From Streptomyces fildesensis (GTDB lineage Bacteria; Actinomycetota; Actinomycetes; Streptomycetales; Streptomycetaceae): a stretch of 64,000 nt of DNA. This document shows positions 7,808 through 16,710 of the stretch, piece by piece (positions within the stretch are counted from its first letter, which is position 1; each line of letters opens with the position of its first letter). The DNA lies in NCBI RefSeq assembly GCF_016107395.1, contig NZ_JAAIKO010000012.1, positions 97,144 to 161,143 of the forward strand, given 5' to 3'. The notes under the pieces are model-generated. The model did no database searches. It was given only the letters and a program-made list of their open reading frames with translations, and was not told the origin of the DNA. The position numbers and the translations under genes are program-made.

Positions 7808-8107
7808 ATGTCCGTGAACATTCACCTCTCGCTGCACATCAACGACCTCTCCTCCTCCGACGAGGCCGACGCCGTGGAGACCGCGCTGAGAACGGTCCTG
7901 CGGGACCACTCGATCGAGAAGGAGGTGAGGGTCGGCGTCTTCCTGAGTCCGCACTGGGTCAAGGTGACGAGTGAGGACGGTCCGTTGAGCGTCAGACGCT
8001 TCGGGCAGTGGAGTGTCGCCTTCGAGCGCGACGTCACGGAGGCGGTCCGTGCCGTCGCGCCCTCGGCGGACATCGATCTGGAATGGGACTACCCGGACTA
8101 CGACTGA
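7808..8107 (+). CDS. Conserved small hypothetical protein
   Basis: A 99-residue acidic protein ending in EWDYPDYD, with no membrane segment, signal peptide or cysteine. The sequence has a regular alternation suggesting an alpha/beta fold. The first stretch NIHLSLHINDLSSSDEADAV and the aromatic centre LSPHWVKV and FGQWSVAFERDV look conserved rather than random, and codon positions show the strong third-position GC of real genes. I recognise it only as an actinobacterial hypothetical. The -10-like TAGGGT six bases ahead suggests leaderless translation. It stands alone, convergent to the next gene. Confidence 0.7.
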   Translation: MSVNIHLSLHINDLSSSDEADAVETALRTVLRDHSIEKEVRVGVFLSPHWVKVTSEDGPLSVRRFGQWSVAFERDVTEAVRAVAPSADIDLEWDYPDYD

Positions 8108-8174
8108 ATCCGCCTCACCGAGCGCGATCCAGCATCAGCGAGCGCGATCGAGCCGGTGATTCACCCCGCGGAGC

Positions 8175-9443
8175 TCATCCCAGCAGGGCGGCGGCCTCCT
8201 GGAAGTCGTCGTACGCCTCGACGTACTGCTGGCCCGCGACGAGCAGGGTCGACCGGTCGGTCAGGGCTCTGGCGAGAACGGCAGGGCCATGGTCCTCGCC
8301 CAGCCCGGCCGACCGGCGGGCCAGTACCACTCCCTCGTCGAACAGCGGTCGCAGGTTCTCCAGGAACCGGTAGTGATGCCACTGCTGGTGGAGCGCCGAC
8401 CGGATGGTCAACCTGCGCTGAACGGTGACCAGTCCAGCCAGGTGGCGGCGCGGATCGCGTTCGGCCAGGGGAGTGAGGACGGCGGCTTCCTCCTCCAGCG
8501 TGGCCCGCCCCTCGACGTACGCGTGCCTGATGTCGGGCGACCAGTCGAGGGAGCCGAACGGCGGTGCCGGCCGGCCCGGAGCCGGCTGTTCGTCCGCTCG
8601 TCCCGACAGGCCCAACAGGACCGTCCACCGGTCGAGGATGTTGCCCCAGCTCTTCCGTTCGCCGCTCGCCGCCAACTCGGCGAGCAGCGTGCCGATTTCA
8701 CCTCGCGCTGCGCGGGCCTCGTCGCGCCGCGCCCGGGCGTCGAGCATCTGGGAGAGATGGACCAGCTCCCACAACCTGATGGACAGCGACGTGCGGACGC
8801 CTTCCAGTTCTCCGCGGGTGGCGGCCGAGAGTTCGGTGAACGCATCGATCGCCGCATCGTGCAGACCGGCCGCGTCCAGCTCGGCCGACCACTCGACCAT
8901 GGACCACCAGAGTCCGCTGCCCGAGGCATCGTCGGCCGACCGAAGGGCCTCGACCATCTCCCCGTACAGCTGTGCCGCCTCGAGGTGGCGGCCCTCCTCG
9001 GCCAGCCCGGCTGCCAGGGGCGCGCACCCGAACACGGGGCTGGCCACCTTGCCGTCCTCGAACGCCCGGCGTCCGGTCAGAGCCATCTCCTCGCGAACGG
9101 CGAAGCCCTCCGCCCGCCGGCCGAGCGTGTACAGCTGCCTCTGGTAGTCGTTCAGGGTGTCGATCAGCAGCTCGGTTCGCTTCGGTTCCGACGCGTCCAG
9201 CTTGCGCACGGCGGCGAGTGCCTCAGCGGTCAGGTTCAGCCGGATCTCCGGCTGGTTCCGGAACTCCTGGTGACTGAGCATCAGAAGTGCCCGGGCCAGC
9301 TTCGGCAGATAGGTCAGCGGTCCCACTTGGGCGAGCACTCGGTACGCCCGGATCTCCTCGTGAAGGCCGATTCTGCCGGAGCCGAGCAGGATCGCGCGTG
9401 CTCGTAGGACCGATTCGTGATCGACGTTCTCGGAGTGATTCAT
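8175..9443 (-). CDS. TPR-like helical repeat protein
   Basis: A 422-residue all-helical protein with degenerate tetratricopeptide-like units throughout, for example the helix pairs around AYRVLAQVGP, EGRHLEAAQLYGEMVEALRS, DAAIDAFTELSAATRGEL and QQYVEAYDDFQEAAALLG. There is no DNA-binding domain at either end and no signal peptide, so it is probably a cytoplasmic scaffold or interaction protein. Such proteins in Streptomyces often accompany regulatory ATPases, but none is adjacent here. It is transcribed away from the RraA-like gene; no effector can be named. Confidence 0.75.
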   Translation of the reverse strand: MNHSENVDHESVLRARAILLGSGRIGLHEEIRAYRVLAQVGPLTYLPKLARALLMLSHQEFRNQPEIRLNLTAEALAAVRKLDASEPKRTELLIDTLNDYQRQLYTLGRRAEGFAVREEMALTGRRAFEDGKVASPVFGCAPLAAGLAEEGRHLEAAQLYGEMVEALRSADDASGSGLWWSMVEWSAELDAAGLHDAAIDAFTELSAATRGELEGVRTSLSIRLWELVHLSQMLDARARRDEARAARGEIGTLLAELAASGERKSWGNILDRWTVLLGLSGRADEQPAPGRPAPPFGSLDWSPDIRHAYVEGRATLEEEAAVLTPLAERDPRRHLAGLVTVQRRLTIRSALHQQWHHYRFLENLRPLFDEGVVLARRSAGLGEDHGPAVLARALTDRSTLLVAGQQYVEAYDDFQEAAALLG

Positions 9444-9672
9444 GAGGGCGATTGTGGGAGTTTTCGAGGGGGCCGGACAAGGTTCCCGGGACGTGCTGTT
9501 CGTCCTACGAAAATGCCCTCTGACCTGTCATGATGGGTGTGTCATAACTCCGGCGGCCGAGAAATGGGACGGCCCGGGCAGCACCGCGGGCCCGCGTCAC
9601 CGACCGGAACCGGGCCCCCTCTGCCTACGGGCGCCGCGTACCGTGGGCGGGTCCGAGCCAGGGAGAAACGTC

Positions 9673-10365
9673 ATGTTGAAGGCTTTCGCCGACCTGTCCA
9701 CGCCGCTGGTGGCCGATGCCTGCGTCCGCACCGATGTGCCGTTGCGTGTCGCACCACCGGGGATCGGTGTCGTGGTCCCGGGACACCGCATCGCGGGACG
9801 GGCGCTGCCGGTTCGGCATTACGGCAGTGTGGATGTGTTCCTTGAGGCGTTCGGTCAGGCGGCCGAAGGTGACGTGCTGGTCATCGACAACGGTGGCCGG
9901 TCGGACGAGGCCTGTGTCGGTGACCTCGCGGTGCTGGAGGCCGAAGCGGCCGGGCTGGCGGGCCTGGTGGTGTGGGGGCTGCACCGCGACACACCGGAGC
10001 TGGCCGAGATCGGGTTGCCGGTGTTCAGCTACGGCAGCTACCCGCCCGGTCCGGTACGGCTGGACGAGCGGGAGCCCGAGGCGTTGGTCACCGCGCGGTT
10101 CGGGCCGCATGTGGTGTCGGACGCCGACATCGTGTTCGGTGACGCCGACGGCGTGTTGTTCGTCGCCGCGGACCGTGCCGAGGAAGTGCTGACGACGGCG
10201 CACGCCATCTGGCGGACCGAACGGGAACAGGCCCGCCGGATCCGCGCGGGCGAGACACTGCGCCGGCAGACGAACTTCGACGAGTACCTGGCGCGCCGCG
10301 CCGACGATCCCTCACTCACCTTCCGCCGGCATCTGCGGCGGATCGGCGGTGCCATCGAGGAGTAG
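9673..10365 (+). CDS. RraA-like/HMG aldolase-family protein
   Basis: 230 residues matching the RraA/4-carboxy-4-hydroxy-2-oxoadipate aldolase fold. The core contains GHRIAGRALPVRHYGSVDV, the conserved GDVLVIDNGGRSDEACVGDL loop, and DADIVFGDADGVLFV, where the acidic residues of the family's metal site lie. Proteins of this family are often misnamed demethylmenaquinone methyltransferase; many are divalent-metal aldolases and some are ribonuclease E inhibitors. The start at 9673 follows GGGAGA at suitable spacing, and a longer in-frame extension upstream has no family similarity. The gene is isolated, with a strong terminator at 10384-10426 on its 3' side. Confidence 0.85.
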   Translation: MLKAFADLSTPLVADACVRTDVPLRVAPPGIGVVVPGHRIAGRALPVRHYGSVDVFLEAFGQAAEGDVLVIDNGGRSDEACVGDLAVLEAEAAGLAGLVVWGLHRDTPELAEIGLPVFSYGSYPPGPVRLDEREPEALVTARFGPHVVSDADIVFGDADGVLFVAADRAEEVLTTAHAIWRTEREQARRIRAGETLRRQTNFDEYLARRADDPSLTFRRHLRRIGGAIEE

Positions 10366-10383
10366 GCCGGCTGCGATCGGCAC

Positions 10384-10426
10384 ACCGCGACGGCCGCACC
10401 GCAGGGAGCGGTACGGCCGTCGCGGT
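10384..10426. terminator. Bidirectional hairpin between RraA-like and GH3 genes
   Basis: ACCGCGACGGCCG (10384-10396) pairs perfectly with CGGCCGTCGCGGT (10414-10426), and the interior CCGC/GCGG pairs as well. It sits between two convergent stop codons (10365 and 10433), so it can end transcription from both sides. Confidence 0.8.
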
Positions 10427-10432
10427 TCTGTG

Positions 10433-13400
10433 CTAATTCCAGCCGGTCAGTCCGGCGCCGTAGGGATAGAGCGGGTTTCCGTACGTGGTCGGTACCGGTT
10501 GTCCGGCGTCGATCTTCGCTCGGATCTCGGCGCGTTGGGCGTCCGTGGCGCCGAGGTCGTAGGGCAGGTCCCAGCTCTCGTTCGCGTCCGCGACCGTGTC
10601 GGTGCCGCCGGGCTTGAGGACCTGGTCCAGGCTCCGGGGCAGCTGCCAGGGCAGCTTCCCCCTGGGGGTGTAGTCCCCGAAGAGGAGACCGGCCGTCGCC
10701 GGACCGGTCTCCTCACCACCGCGATAGGTCACCACGATGGCGTCCGCCAGACCGTTCCAGTCGCTGATCACGATCGGCCGGGGCAGCGTCAGGACGACCA
10801 CCACCGGAATCCCCTGGTTCTTGAAGTTCTGGATGACGGCGAGCTGATCCGGCGGCAGATAGGGCTGGGTGTCCACCCACGCGGTGGCGTGGGTGTAGGA
10901 CGGCTCTCCGACGGCTACGACGGCGAGCTTGGGGGAGGGGCCGGTGTCCTGGTAGACGTTGACCCCGGACTTGGCGGCCCTGGCCCGGATGGCCTCCAGC
11001 GGGGTGAGTGAGCCGTAGTCGGGGTGGAAGTAGCTGGACCAGATGCAGCACGCGGCGCCGTCGGTGGCGCGGGCGCCGGCGACGACGATGTTGTCGCCCG
11101 CGTTGAGCTTGACCGGGAGCACGCCGTTGTTCTTGAGCAGGGTGTTGGACTCGCGCGCGGCCTGGTTGGCGAGGGCGGTGTAGGACGGCTGGTGGAACCG
11201 GTAGGGGCCGTTGACCGGGTCGCCGTAGGGGTGGTCGAAGATGCCGAGTTCGAACTTCAGCCGCAGGATCCGGGTCACCGCGTCGTTGATCCGCGCGAGC
11301 GGTACCTGGGCTTCGAAGCCGGCCATGGTGAACCCGACGGCGCCCGGGTCGGCGCCGCCCATCACGTCGGACCCGGCGTTGGCCGCGTTCACCCACGCGC
11401 CGGAGGGCAGCCAGTCCGTGGTGATCGCACCGGTGTAACCGATGTTCTGCCGCAGGTAGTTGAGGATCTTGGCGCTGTCGCCGGCGCCGGGGCCGCCCGG
11501 GTCGAGATAGGAGCTGCCCGCGTACCCCGGCATGATGTTGACCGCGCCGGCTTCGATCGCGGCCCGGAACGGGATCATGTGGTACTTGATCGTCACCGCG
11601 TCGTAGACGATGCCGGCCTCGCCGCCCGCGCCTTCGCCGGGCCAGTGCTTGACGGTGGCGAGGACGGAGCCGGGGTTGAGTTCCGGGCCGCCCTGCAACC
11701 CGGCTACCTGCGCCCGCAGTTGGGCCGCCGCGACGTCGGCGTTCTCGCCGCCGCCCTCCTGGATGCGCGGGTAGAGCACCTTGGTGCCGACCTCGGCGAG
11801 CGGTGAGAGCGTGCCGCGCGCGCCGACCTCCAGCTCCTCCTTGCGCTGCATGTCCCCCAGTCGGTAGTCGAGTGGATAGTCCTTGCCCGCGGCCAGCGCA
11901 CTCTGCAGCGGGTACGTGGTCTGGTAGCCGGCGGTGGTGTCGCCCGCGGACACAGGCGGGATGCCCAGCCGGGTGGCCGCCGTGGAGATCAGTACGTTGT
12001 TCAGGTCGGCCGGTTGGGCGGGTCCGAAGTGCCAGCCCGACATCGGGTAGGACTGGACGTTGTAGAACATCTGGAAGGCCTTCTCCTCCAGCGTCATCCG
12101 GCCCAGGAGATCGGCGGTCCGGGTGGCGATCGGCTGCCGCCAGTCCTCGTACGGCTCGACGGTGCCGTTCTTGTTGAGGTCCCGGGCACCGTTGACGATG
12201 GCGACGCCGTCGTTCACGGTCTCGATATCGGGCAGGTAGAGGCTGAAGCTGCGGATGTCGGAGGTGGTGCGCGCGCCGGAGCCGCTCACCGCGACGACGT
12301 ACCACTTGTAGGTCCACCGGTCGCTGATGTCCCAGGTCGGGGTGTACGTCGTGCCGGTGGGTTCGGCGACCTTGGTGTAGAGGTCGAGCAGGTTGCCCGG
12401 GGCCGCGAAGTCGTAGTCGGTGCGGCTGATGTTGAGCCAGACCTCGTAGTGGGCGGTCCCCGCGACGCCGGCCCAGGAGAGCGCCGGCCTGCGGGTGTTC
12501 GTGACCATGGCCTTGTCCGCGGGTGCCGACAGCGCGAACTGGTTCACCGTGGCCGGTGCCTTGGTGGGTCCGGAGAGCAGGGGCGGGGTGGCGGTGGACG
12601 TGTCGACGGTGCCCAGGACCTGGAACTCCCACAGGGAGTAGCCGTAGCCGGTGGCCCGAGCGGTGCCGGTCAGCCGGACGTAGCGGCCCTTGCCGTTGAC
12701 GGTGAGGTTCTCGACGCCGCCCTTGCCGCTGGTGGTGCTGTAGAGGGGTGACCAGGTGGTGGCGTCGTCGGACACGTCGAGGTGGTAGCCCGTGGCGTAG
12801 GCGGACTCCCAGTTCAGCGAGACACCGGTGACCGTGGCCCGGCCGCCGAGGTCGACCTGCAGCCACTGGCTGTCGGTGTACAGGCTGGACCAACGGGTGT
12901 TGGTGCGCCCGTCCAGCGCCGCCGCGGGAGCGTTGGCACCCTCCCACGAGGAGGCCGAGACCTGCTTGTAGGCGGAGATGACCGCGCCGCCCGGATCACC
13001 GGGGCCTCCGGAGCCGCCGGTGTGGACCGCGAACTCCCACAGGGAGTAGCCGTATCCGGTGGCGCGCGCCGTGCCGTACATCCGGACGTAGCGGCCGGTC
13101 CCGCTGACGGTGAGGTTCTGGGTTCCTCCGCCGCCGGCAGCGGTGGTGTAGACGCTGGTCCAGTTGCCGGTTCCGGTGTCGGAGACCTGGATCTGGAAGG
13201 CCGTGGCGTACGCCGTCTCCCAGGTCAGGGAGACCTGGCAGATGTCCTGGGCGGAGCCGAGGTCGACCTGCAGCCACTGCGGGTCGGTGGCCGCGCTGGA
13301 CCAGCGGGTTCCGGCGTTGCCGTCGACCGCCGCGGTCGCCGGGGTGCCGCCGTTCTCGGTCGACGACGCGGTCGCCGGACGGTTCACGGCGGCGTTGTCG

Positions 13401-13942
13401 GTGCCGCAGGCGCCGGGCTGCGTGCCGCCGCCGGTGCCGTAGACCTGGAACTCCCACAGGGAGTAGCCGTAGCCGGTCGCCCGGGTGGTCCCGTAGATCC
13501 GGACGTAGCGCCCGGAGGCGGTCACGTCGAGGGTCTGGTGGCCGCCCGGGCCGGTGGTGGTGGAGTAGGCGTCGGTCCAGGTGGTGCCGTTGCCGGAGAC
13601 CTGGATCGTGAACGCCGTGGCGTAGGCGGCCTCCCAGTTGAGGGCGACCTGGGTGATGTCCTGGGTGGAGCCGAGGTCGACCTGCAGCCACTGCGGGTCG
13701 GTGGCGGCGCTCGACCAGCGGGTTCCGGCGTCGCCGTCGACCGCCGCCGATGCCGGGGTGCCCGCGTTCTCCGTCGAGGACGCGGTCGCGGGCTTGCCCT
13801 GCGACAACAGGGTTGTGGCCGCGTTCGCGGTGACGTTCATGGCGCCGAGTGCGCCACCGGTCGCGAGGACTGCCGCGAGTAACACCGCGATCAGTCGTCG
13901 ACGCCGTGCGAGGTGTTGGAGGAGGAGAGACAGGAGGCTCAT
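10433..13942 (-). CDS. Secreted GH3 beta-glycosidase with three discoidin (F5/8 C) domains
   Basis: 1169 residues. A Sec signal peptide (RRRR, a hydrophobic core, cleavage near residue 42) is followed by three discoidin/CBM32-like modules at about 45-180, 185-325 and 335-465. Each has the TRWSS and QWLQVDLG motifs and ends in GYGYSLWEFQV or a close variant. A short beta domain (470-580) leads to a GH3 catalytic domain with KHWPGEGAGG and the nucleophile-strand ITTDW, then the GH3 C-terminal domain. It probably cleaves a plant or microbial polysaccharide outside the cell. The start at 13942 is set by GGAG six bases ahead. A LacI-like palindrome at 14083 suggests sugar control. Confidence 0.93.
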   Translation of the reverse strand: MSLLSLLLQHLARRRRLIAVLLAAVLATGGALGAMNVTANAATTLLSQGKPATASSTENAGTPASAAVDGDAGTRWSSAATDPQWLQVDLGSTQDITQVALNWEAAYATAFTIQVSGNGTTWTDAYSTTTGPGGHQTLDVTASGRYVRIYGTTRATGYGYSLWEFQVYGTGGGTQPGACGTDNAAVNRPATASSTENGGTPATAAVDGNAGTRWSSAATDPQWLQVDLGSAQDICQVSLTWETAYATAFQIQVSDTGTGNWTSVYTTAAGGGGTQNLTVSGTGRYVRMYGTARATGYGYSLWEFAVHTGGSGGPGDPGGAVISAYKQVSASSWEGANAPAAALDGRTNTRWSSLYTDSQWLQVDLGGRATVTGVSLNWESAYATGYHLDVSDDATTWSPLYSTTSGKGGVENLTVNGKGRYVRLTGTARATGYGYSLWEFQVLGTVDTSTATPPLLSGPTKAPATVNQFALSAPADKAMVTNTRRPALSWAGVAGTAHYEVWLNISRTDYDFAAPGNLLDLYTKVAEPTGTTYTPTWDISDRWTYKWYVVAVSGSGARTTSDIRSFSLYLPDIETVNDGVAIVNGARDLNKNGTVEPYEDWRQPIATRTADLLGRMTLEEKAFQMFYNVQSYPMSGWHFGPAQPADLNNVLISTAATRLGIPPVSAGDTTAGYQTTYPLQSALAAGKDYPLDYRLGDMQRKEELEVGARGTLSPLAEVGTKVLYPRIQEGGGENADVAAAQLRAQVAGLQGGPELNPGSVLATVKHWPGEGAGGEAGIVYDAVTIKYHMIPFRAAIEAGAVNIMPGYAGSSYLDPGGPGAGDSAKILNYLRQNIGYTGAITTDWLPSGAWVNAANAGSDVMGGADPGAVGFTMAGFEAQVPLARINDAVTRILRLKFELGIFDHPYGDPVNGPYRFHQPSYTALANQAARESNTLLKNNGVLPVKLNAGDNIVVAGARATDGAACCIWSSYFHPDYGSLTPLEAIRARAAKSGVNVYQDTGPSPKLAVVAVGEPSYTHATAWVDTQPYLPPDQLAVIQNFKNQGIPVVVVLTLPRPIVISDWNGLADAIVVTYRGGEETGPATAGLLFGDYTPRGKLPWQLPRSLDQVLKPGGTDTVADANESWDLPYDLGATDAQRAEIRAKIDAGQPVPTTYGNPLYPYGAGLTGWN

Positions 13943-14082
13943 GCACATCTCCGTGGGGTGGGGTGTGATGCCTCTTGCCACCGCCACGCCGTCATGAGCC
14001 CGACGACGGTGCGGCGGCTGTGGGCTGGTTCGCCTTACTACTGCAGGCTGTTATGGGTTCGGGCAATGACGCCAAGGGTGCT

Positions 14083-14096
14083 GGAGAGCGCTCTCC
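14083..14096. promoter_or_regulatory. LacI-family-like palindrome upstream of GH3 gene
   Basis: GGAGAGCGCTCTCC is a perfect 14-base palindrome with central CG, 141 bases before the GH3 start. It shares the GAGCGCTC core of the CebR/LacI-family operators that control glycosidase genes in Streptomyces (CebR box TGGGAGCGCTCCCA, from general knowledge). Confidence 0.6.
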
Positions 14097-14270
14097 CGGG
14101 GGGAGTTTCTTCCAATGCCCGAACACTGTCAACAGATTCGACAGACCCCGTGCCGAGCCGGGCACCGTCGGCGGACCGCAGCGATCTTCACCTTCGTGGC
14201 GTGGCGGCGCCGTGGGCCGGGCTGCGACAGGTCACCACGGCGGGTCACCGCGACCGGTCGTCGGGACCGG
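14097..14270. other. Remainder of GH3-DedA intergenic region
   Basis: Together with 13943-14082 this makes a 328-base gap. Apart from the palindrome I see only a patch rich in GGTCACC and GACCGGT words between about 14228 and 14285, running into the 3' end of the DedA gene. No coding frame is convincing. Confidence 0.4.
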
Positions 14271-14906
14271 TCACCGGGACCGGGAACGTCCACGGGCCTC
14301 GAACAGCAGCGGAAGGAGCGAGACGGCGACGATCAACGCGACGATCAGCAGCAGGTACCGCTCGATGCCCGGTACGGCGTTCCCCAGCCAGTAGCCGGCC
14401 AGCACGAGGCTCTGCGACCAGGCCAGCCCTCCGACGATCTGCCAGAGGGTGAACGTGCGCACCGGCACGTTCAGCGCGCCCGCCAGGGGGCTCAGCACCG
14501 TACGGACCACGGGGATGAAGCGGCCGATCACGATCACCTTGCGGTATCCGTAGCGGCGCAGCAGTTCGTCCGAGCGGGTCACCGCCGACTTCAGCCGTTC
14601 GTTCCGGCCGCGGGCCAGCGCCGCACGGCCGCCGTGCCGCCCCAGGAGGAAGCCGACCTGCGCGCCGGCGACCGACCCGACGGCCGCGCAGAGGAGCACC
14701 TGCCACAGGGACAGGTGCGGACCCGATTCGACGCCGCCGGCGCAGAGCACTCCGGCGGGGAAGAGCAGGGTGTCCCCGGGCAGGAAGAAGCCGACCACCA
14801 GCAGACCCGATTCGGCGAAGACCACCACCAGCACGGCCAGCGCGCCGAAGGCCGCGAGCAGGGAAGCCCCGCTCGTCGGGTCGACCGCCATGAGCGCCCA
14901 GCTCAT
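14271..14906 (-). CDS. DedA-family membrane protein
   Basis: A 211-residue SNARE-associated (DedA/VTT) membrane protein. It carries the family motif FFLPGDTLLFPAGVL near residues 40-54, the re-entrant-helix segment GRFIPVVRTVLSPLAGAL, and about five hydrophobic helices. DedA proteins are lipid (undecaprenyl-phosphate or phospholipid) transporters or scramblases tied to envelope homeostasis. The ATG at 14906 is chosen; an in-frame ATG at 14891 is an alternative. It is a single gene with no obvious partner. Confidence 0.92.
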   Translation of the reverse strand: MSWALMAVDPTSGASLLAAFGALAVLVVVFAESGLLVVGFFLPGDTLLFPAGVLCAGGVESGPHLSLWQVLLCAAVGSVAGAQVGFLLGRHGGRAALARGRNERLKSAVTRSDELLRRYGYRKVIVIGRFIPVVRTVLSPLAGALNVPVRTFTLWQIVGGLAWSQSLVLAGYWLGNAVPGIERYLLLIVALIVAVSLLPLLFEARGRSRSR

Positions 14907-15066
14907 GGCGTCCCGGCTGGATGGCGCCAAACATCCGCGTGTCGTCCTGCACGGGAACTGAACACATCTTGAACGGTACCCGCGCGGCCTGGGGTCGGCC
15001 CGGCGAGGACCTGGCCGGGGGAGCGTCCACGACCGATCGAAGGTAACGGTGCGTGATCGGGTCGGG

Positions 15067-15624
15067 CTAGGGCGCTCGCGTGCTCGCCAGACCTGCTCCG
15101 CAGACGGCGCAGAGCTGGTGCACCCAGTAGCCGCCGTCATGCCATGCCGTGGTGCCGTTCCTCGTTCCACACACACGGCACGCGGGGATCCGGTCGCCGT
15201 CGCGCCGCACGGATGAACGCAGGACCCGTTCGACCACGACGGGCAGCGCCTCGGTGGGGTGCCGCACCGGGTCGGGGCAGTGGACGAGGATTCCCGGCCG
15301 GGATCGCCCGCCCCGCCAGCTGCCGGCGTCGACCGGCTGCCGTTCGCCCCGCGCCTTTTCATGCCGCCGCCGGGAAGCGTAGGCGCGCTCGTCGGCGAGC
15401 CAGAGCTGCCGGGCCAGATGCAGTTCCTCGACAGCCCTTACGAGCGATCCCGGATCCCTCTCCGGCTCCCTGGGTATCCGGGCGCTCCAGCTCAGATGGT
15501 GGTACGTGGCCCGGAAGCCGTAGGGCGCGAAGTTCTGGAGGCAATGGCGCAGATGCGAGTGCCGGACGCGCGCGGACAGACCCTCGTCATGGACCCGCCG
15601 CCGGTGCGTCGCGAAGCTGCTCAT
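15067..15624 (-). CDS. Conserved hypothetical protein with C-terminal zinc-ribbon-like Cys pairs
   Basis: 185 residues. The N-terminal half is basic and aromatic (CLQNFAPYGFRATYHHL), followed by a helical stretch ERDPGSLVRAVEELHLARQL. The C-terminus has CRVCGT and, about 20 residues on, CAVCGAG, which looks like a four-cysteine zinc ribbon. I know it only as a Streptomyces hypothetical. The zinc ribbon suggests nucleic acid or protein binding, but nothing stronger can be said. It is divergent from the SMP-30 gene, with 133 bases between. Confidence 0.7.
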   Translation of the reverse strand: MSSFATHRRRVHDEGLSARVRHSHLRHCLQNFAPYGFRATYHHLSWSARIPREPERDPGSLVRAVEELHLARQLWLADERAYASRRRHEKARGERQPVDAGSWRGGRSRPGILVHCPDPVRHPTEALPVVVERVLRSSVRRDGDRIPACRVCGTRNGTTAWHDGGYWVHQLCAVCGAGLASTRAP

Positions 15625-15757
15625 GCCCTGACGCTACGGCCGGTGACGCGAGCGCCGCACCAGACTTGTCGGGGGTGTCGATATGGCCGGGCCCCGTTCG
15701 TACAGAGGGTGGGACGCCGGCAGGCTGTGTCGGCGCGGCAGAAGGGCTGTGAGACGG

Positions 15758-16594
15758 ATGAACGAGATGCGGACGTTGCTTTCCGGGCGGGGGCTGCTCG
15801 AGTCGCCGCGCTGGCACGGTGACCGGTTGTACTTCTCCGACTGGTCCGCGGGCGAGGTCGTCGCCGTGGACCTCCAGGGCCGCAGCGAGGTGATCGCCCG
15901 GGTGAAGTCGCTGCCGCTGTGTACGGACTGGCTCCCGGACGGCCGGCTGGTGATCGTCTCGTCCCTCGACGGACGGCTGCTGCGCCGGGAGCGTGATGAG
16001 TCGCTGGTCGTCCACGCGGAACTGGGCATGCCGGGATGGAACGACATCGTGGTGGACGGCCGCGGCAACGCCTACGTCAACCGCGCCGGCTTCGACCCGA
16101 TGGCCGGCGAGGCGGTCAGGCCCGGATTCGTATATCTGGCGGCGGCGGACGGATCGGTGCGCCAGGTGGCCGACGACATCCTGTTCCCCAACGGGATGGC
16201 GGTGACCCCCGACAACTCCACCCTGATCGTCGCGGACTCGTACCGGCACAGCCTGGTGGCCTTCGCCATCGGCGCCGACGGCGGGCTGTCCGGCCGGCGC
16301 GTCTGGGCCGACCTCGGCGAGGGCACCCCCGACGGCATCTGCACCGACGCCGAGGGCGCGGTCTGGTACGCCGACGTGCCCAACAAGCGGTGCGTACGCG
16401 TCGCCGAAGGCGGTGAGGTGCTGCAGGTCGTCGAGCTGGACCGCGGCGGCTTCGCCTGCGCGCTCGGCGGACAGGACGGGACGACGCTGTTCGTGGTGGC
16501 GGCGGAGTGGCGGGGCATGTCAGAACTGGTGGCTCCCGGCAGCGGTCAGGTGCTGAGCATCGAGGTCGGGGTACCGGGGGCGGGCCGGCCGTGA
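15758..16594 (+). CDS. SMP-30/gluconolactonase/LRE-family protein
   Basis: A 278-residue six-bladed beta-propeller lactonase. The features used are ESPRW near the start (metal-ligand Glu), the WNDIVVDGRGNAYVN blade, LFPNGMAVTPDN (metal-ligand Asn) and ADSYRHSL with the general base Asp. These support hydrolysis of a sugar lactone such as gluconolactone with a divalent metal in the cytoplasm. The start at 15758 is chosen because the family begins a few residues before LLSGRGLLESPRW; ATG 15767 is a close alternative. The gene is followed by a GNAT with no evident functional link. Confidence 0.9.
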   Translation: MNEMRTLLSGRGLLESPRWHGDRLYFSDWSAGEVVAVDLQGRSEVIARVKSLPLCTDWLPDGRLVIVSSLDGRLLRRERDESLVVHAELGMPGWNDIVVDGRGNAYVNRAGFDPMAGEAVRPGFVYLAAADGSVRQVADDILFPNGMAVTPDNSTLIVADSYRHSLVAFAIGADGGLSGRRVWADLGEGTPDGICTDAEGAVWYADVPNKRCVRVAEGGEVLQVVELDRGGFACALGGQDGTTLFVVAAEWRGMSELVAPGSGQVLSIEVGVPGAGRP

Positions 16595-16710
16595 TGCCGT
16601 GACCGGGCGGCGGATCGCAAGGGCCTGCTGAGGGATCTCCGCCGATTCGGTGGCTGCGCCTTCGGTGGATTCGGCGCCGGGTCCTGTGCACCGCGCACGG
16701 CGCTGGAAGG

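Noticed and set aside
8128..8157. Direct repeat GAGCGCGATC between convergent genes
   Set aside because: Two short copies only, likely a composition effect.
8289..9407. A 372-codon plus-strand frame opposite the TPR-like gene
   Set aside because: Shadow; the minus-strand helical repeats are coherent and this frame is not.
10713..12947. A 744-codon minus-strand frame inside the GH3 gene
   Set aside because: Alternate frame of the GH3 gene, low-complexity Arg/His/Gly, no start signal.
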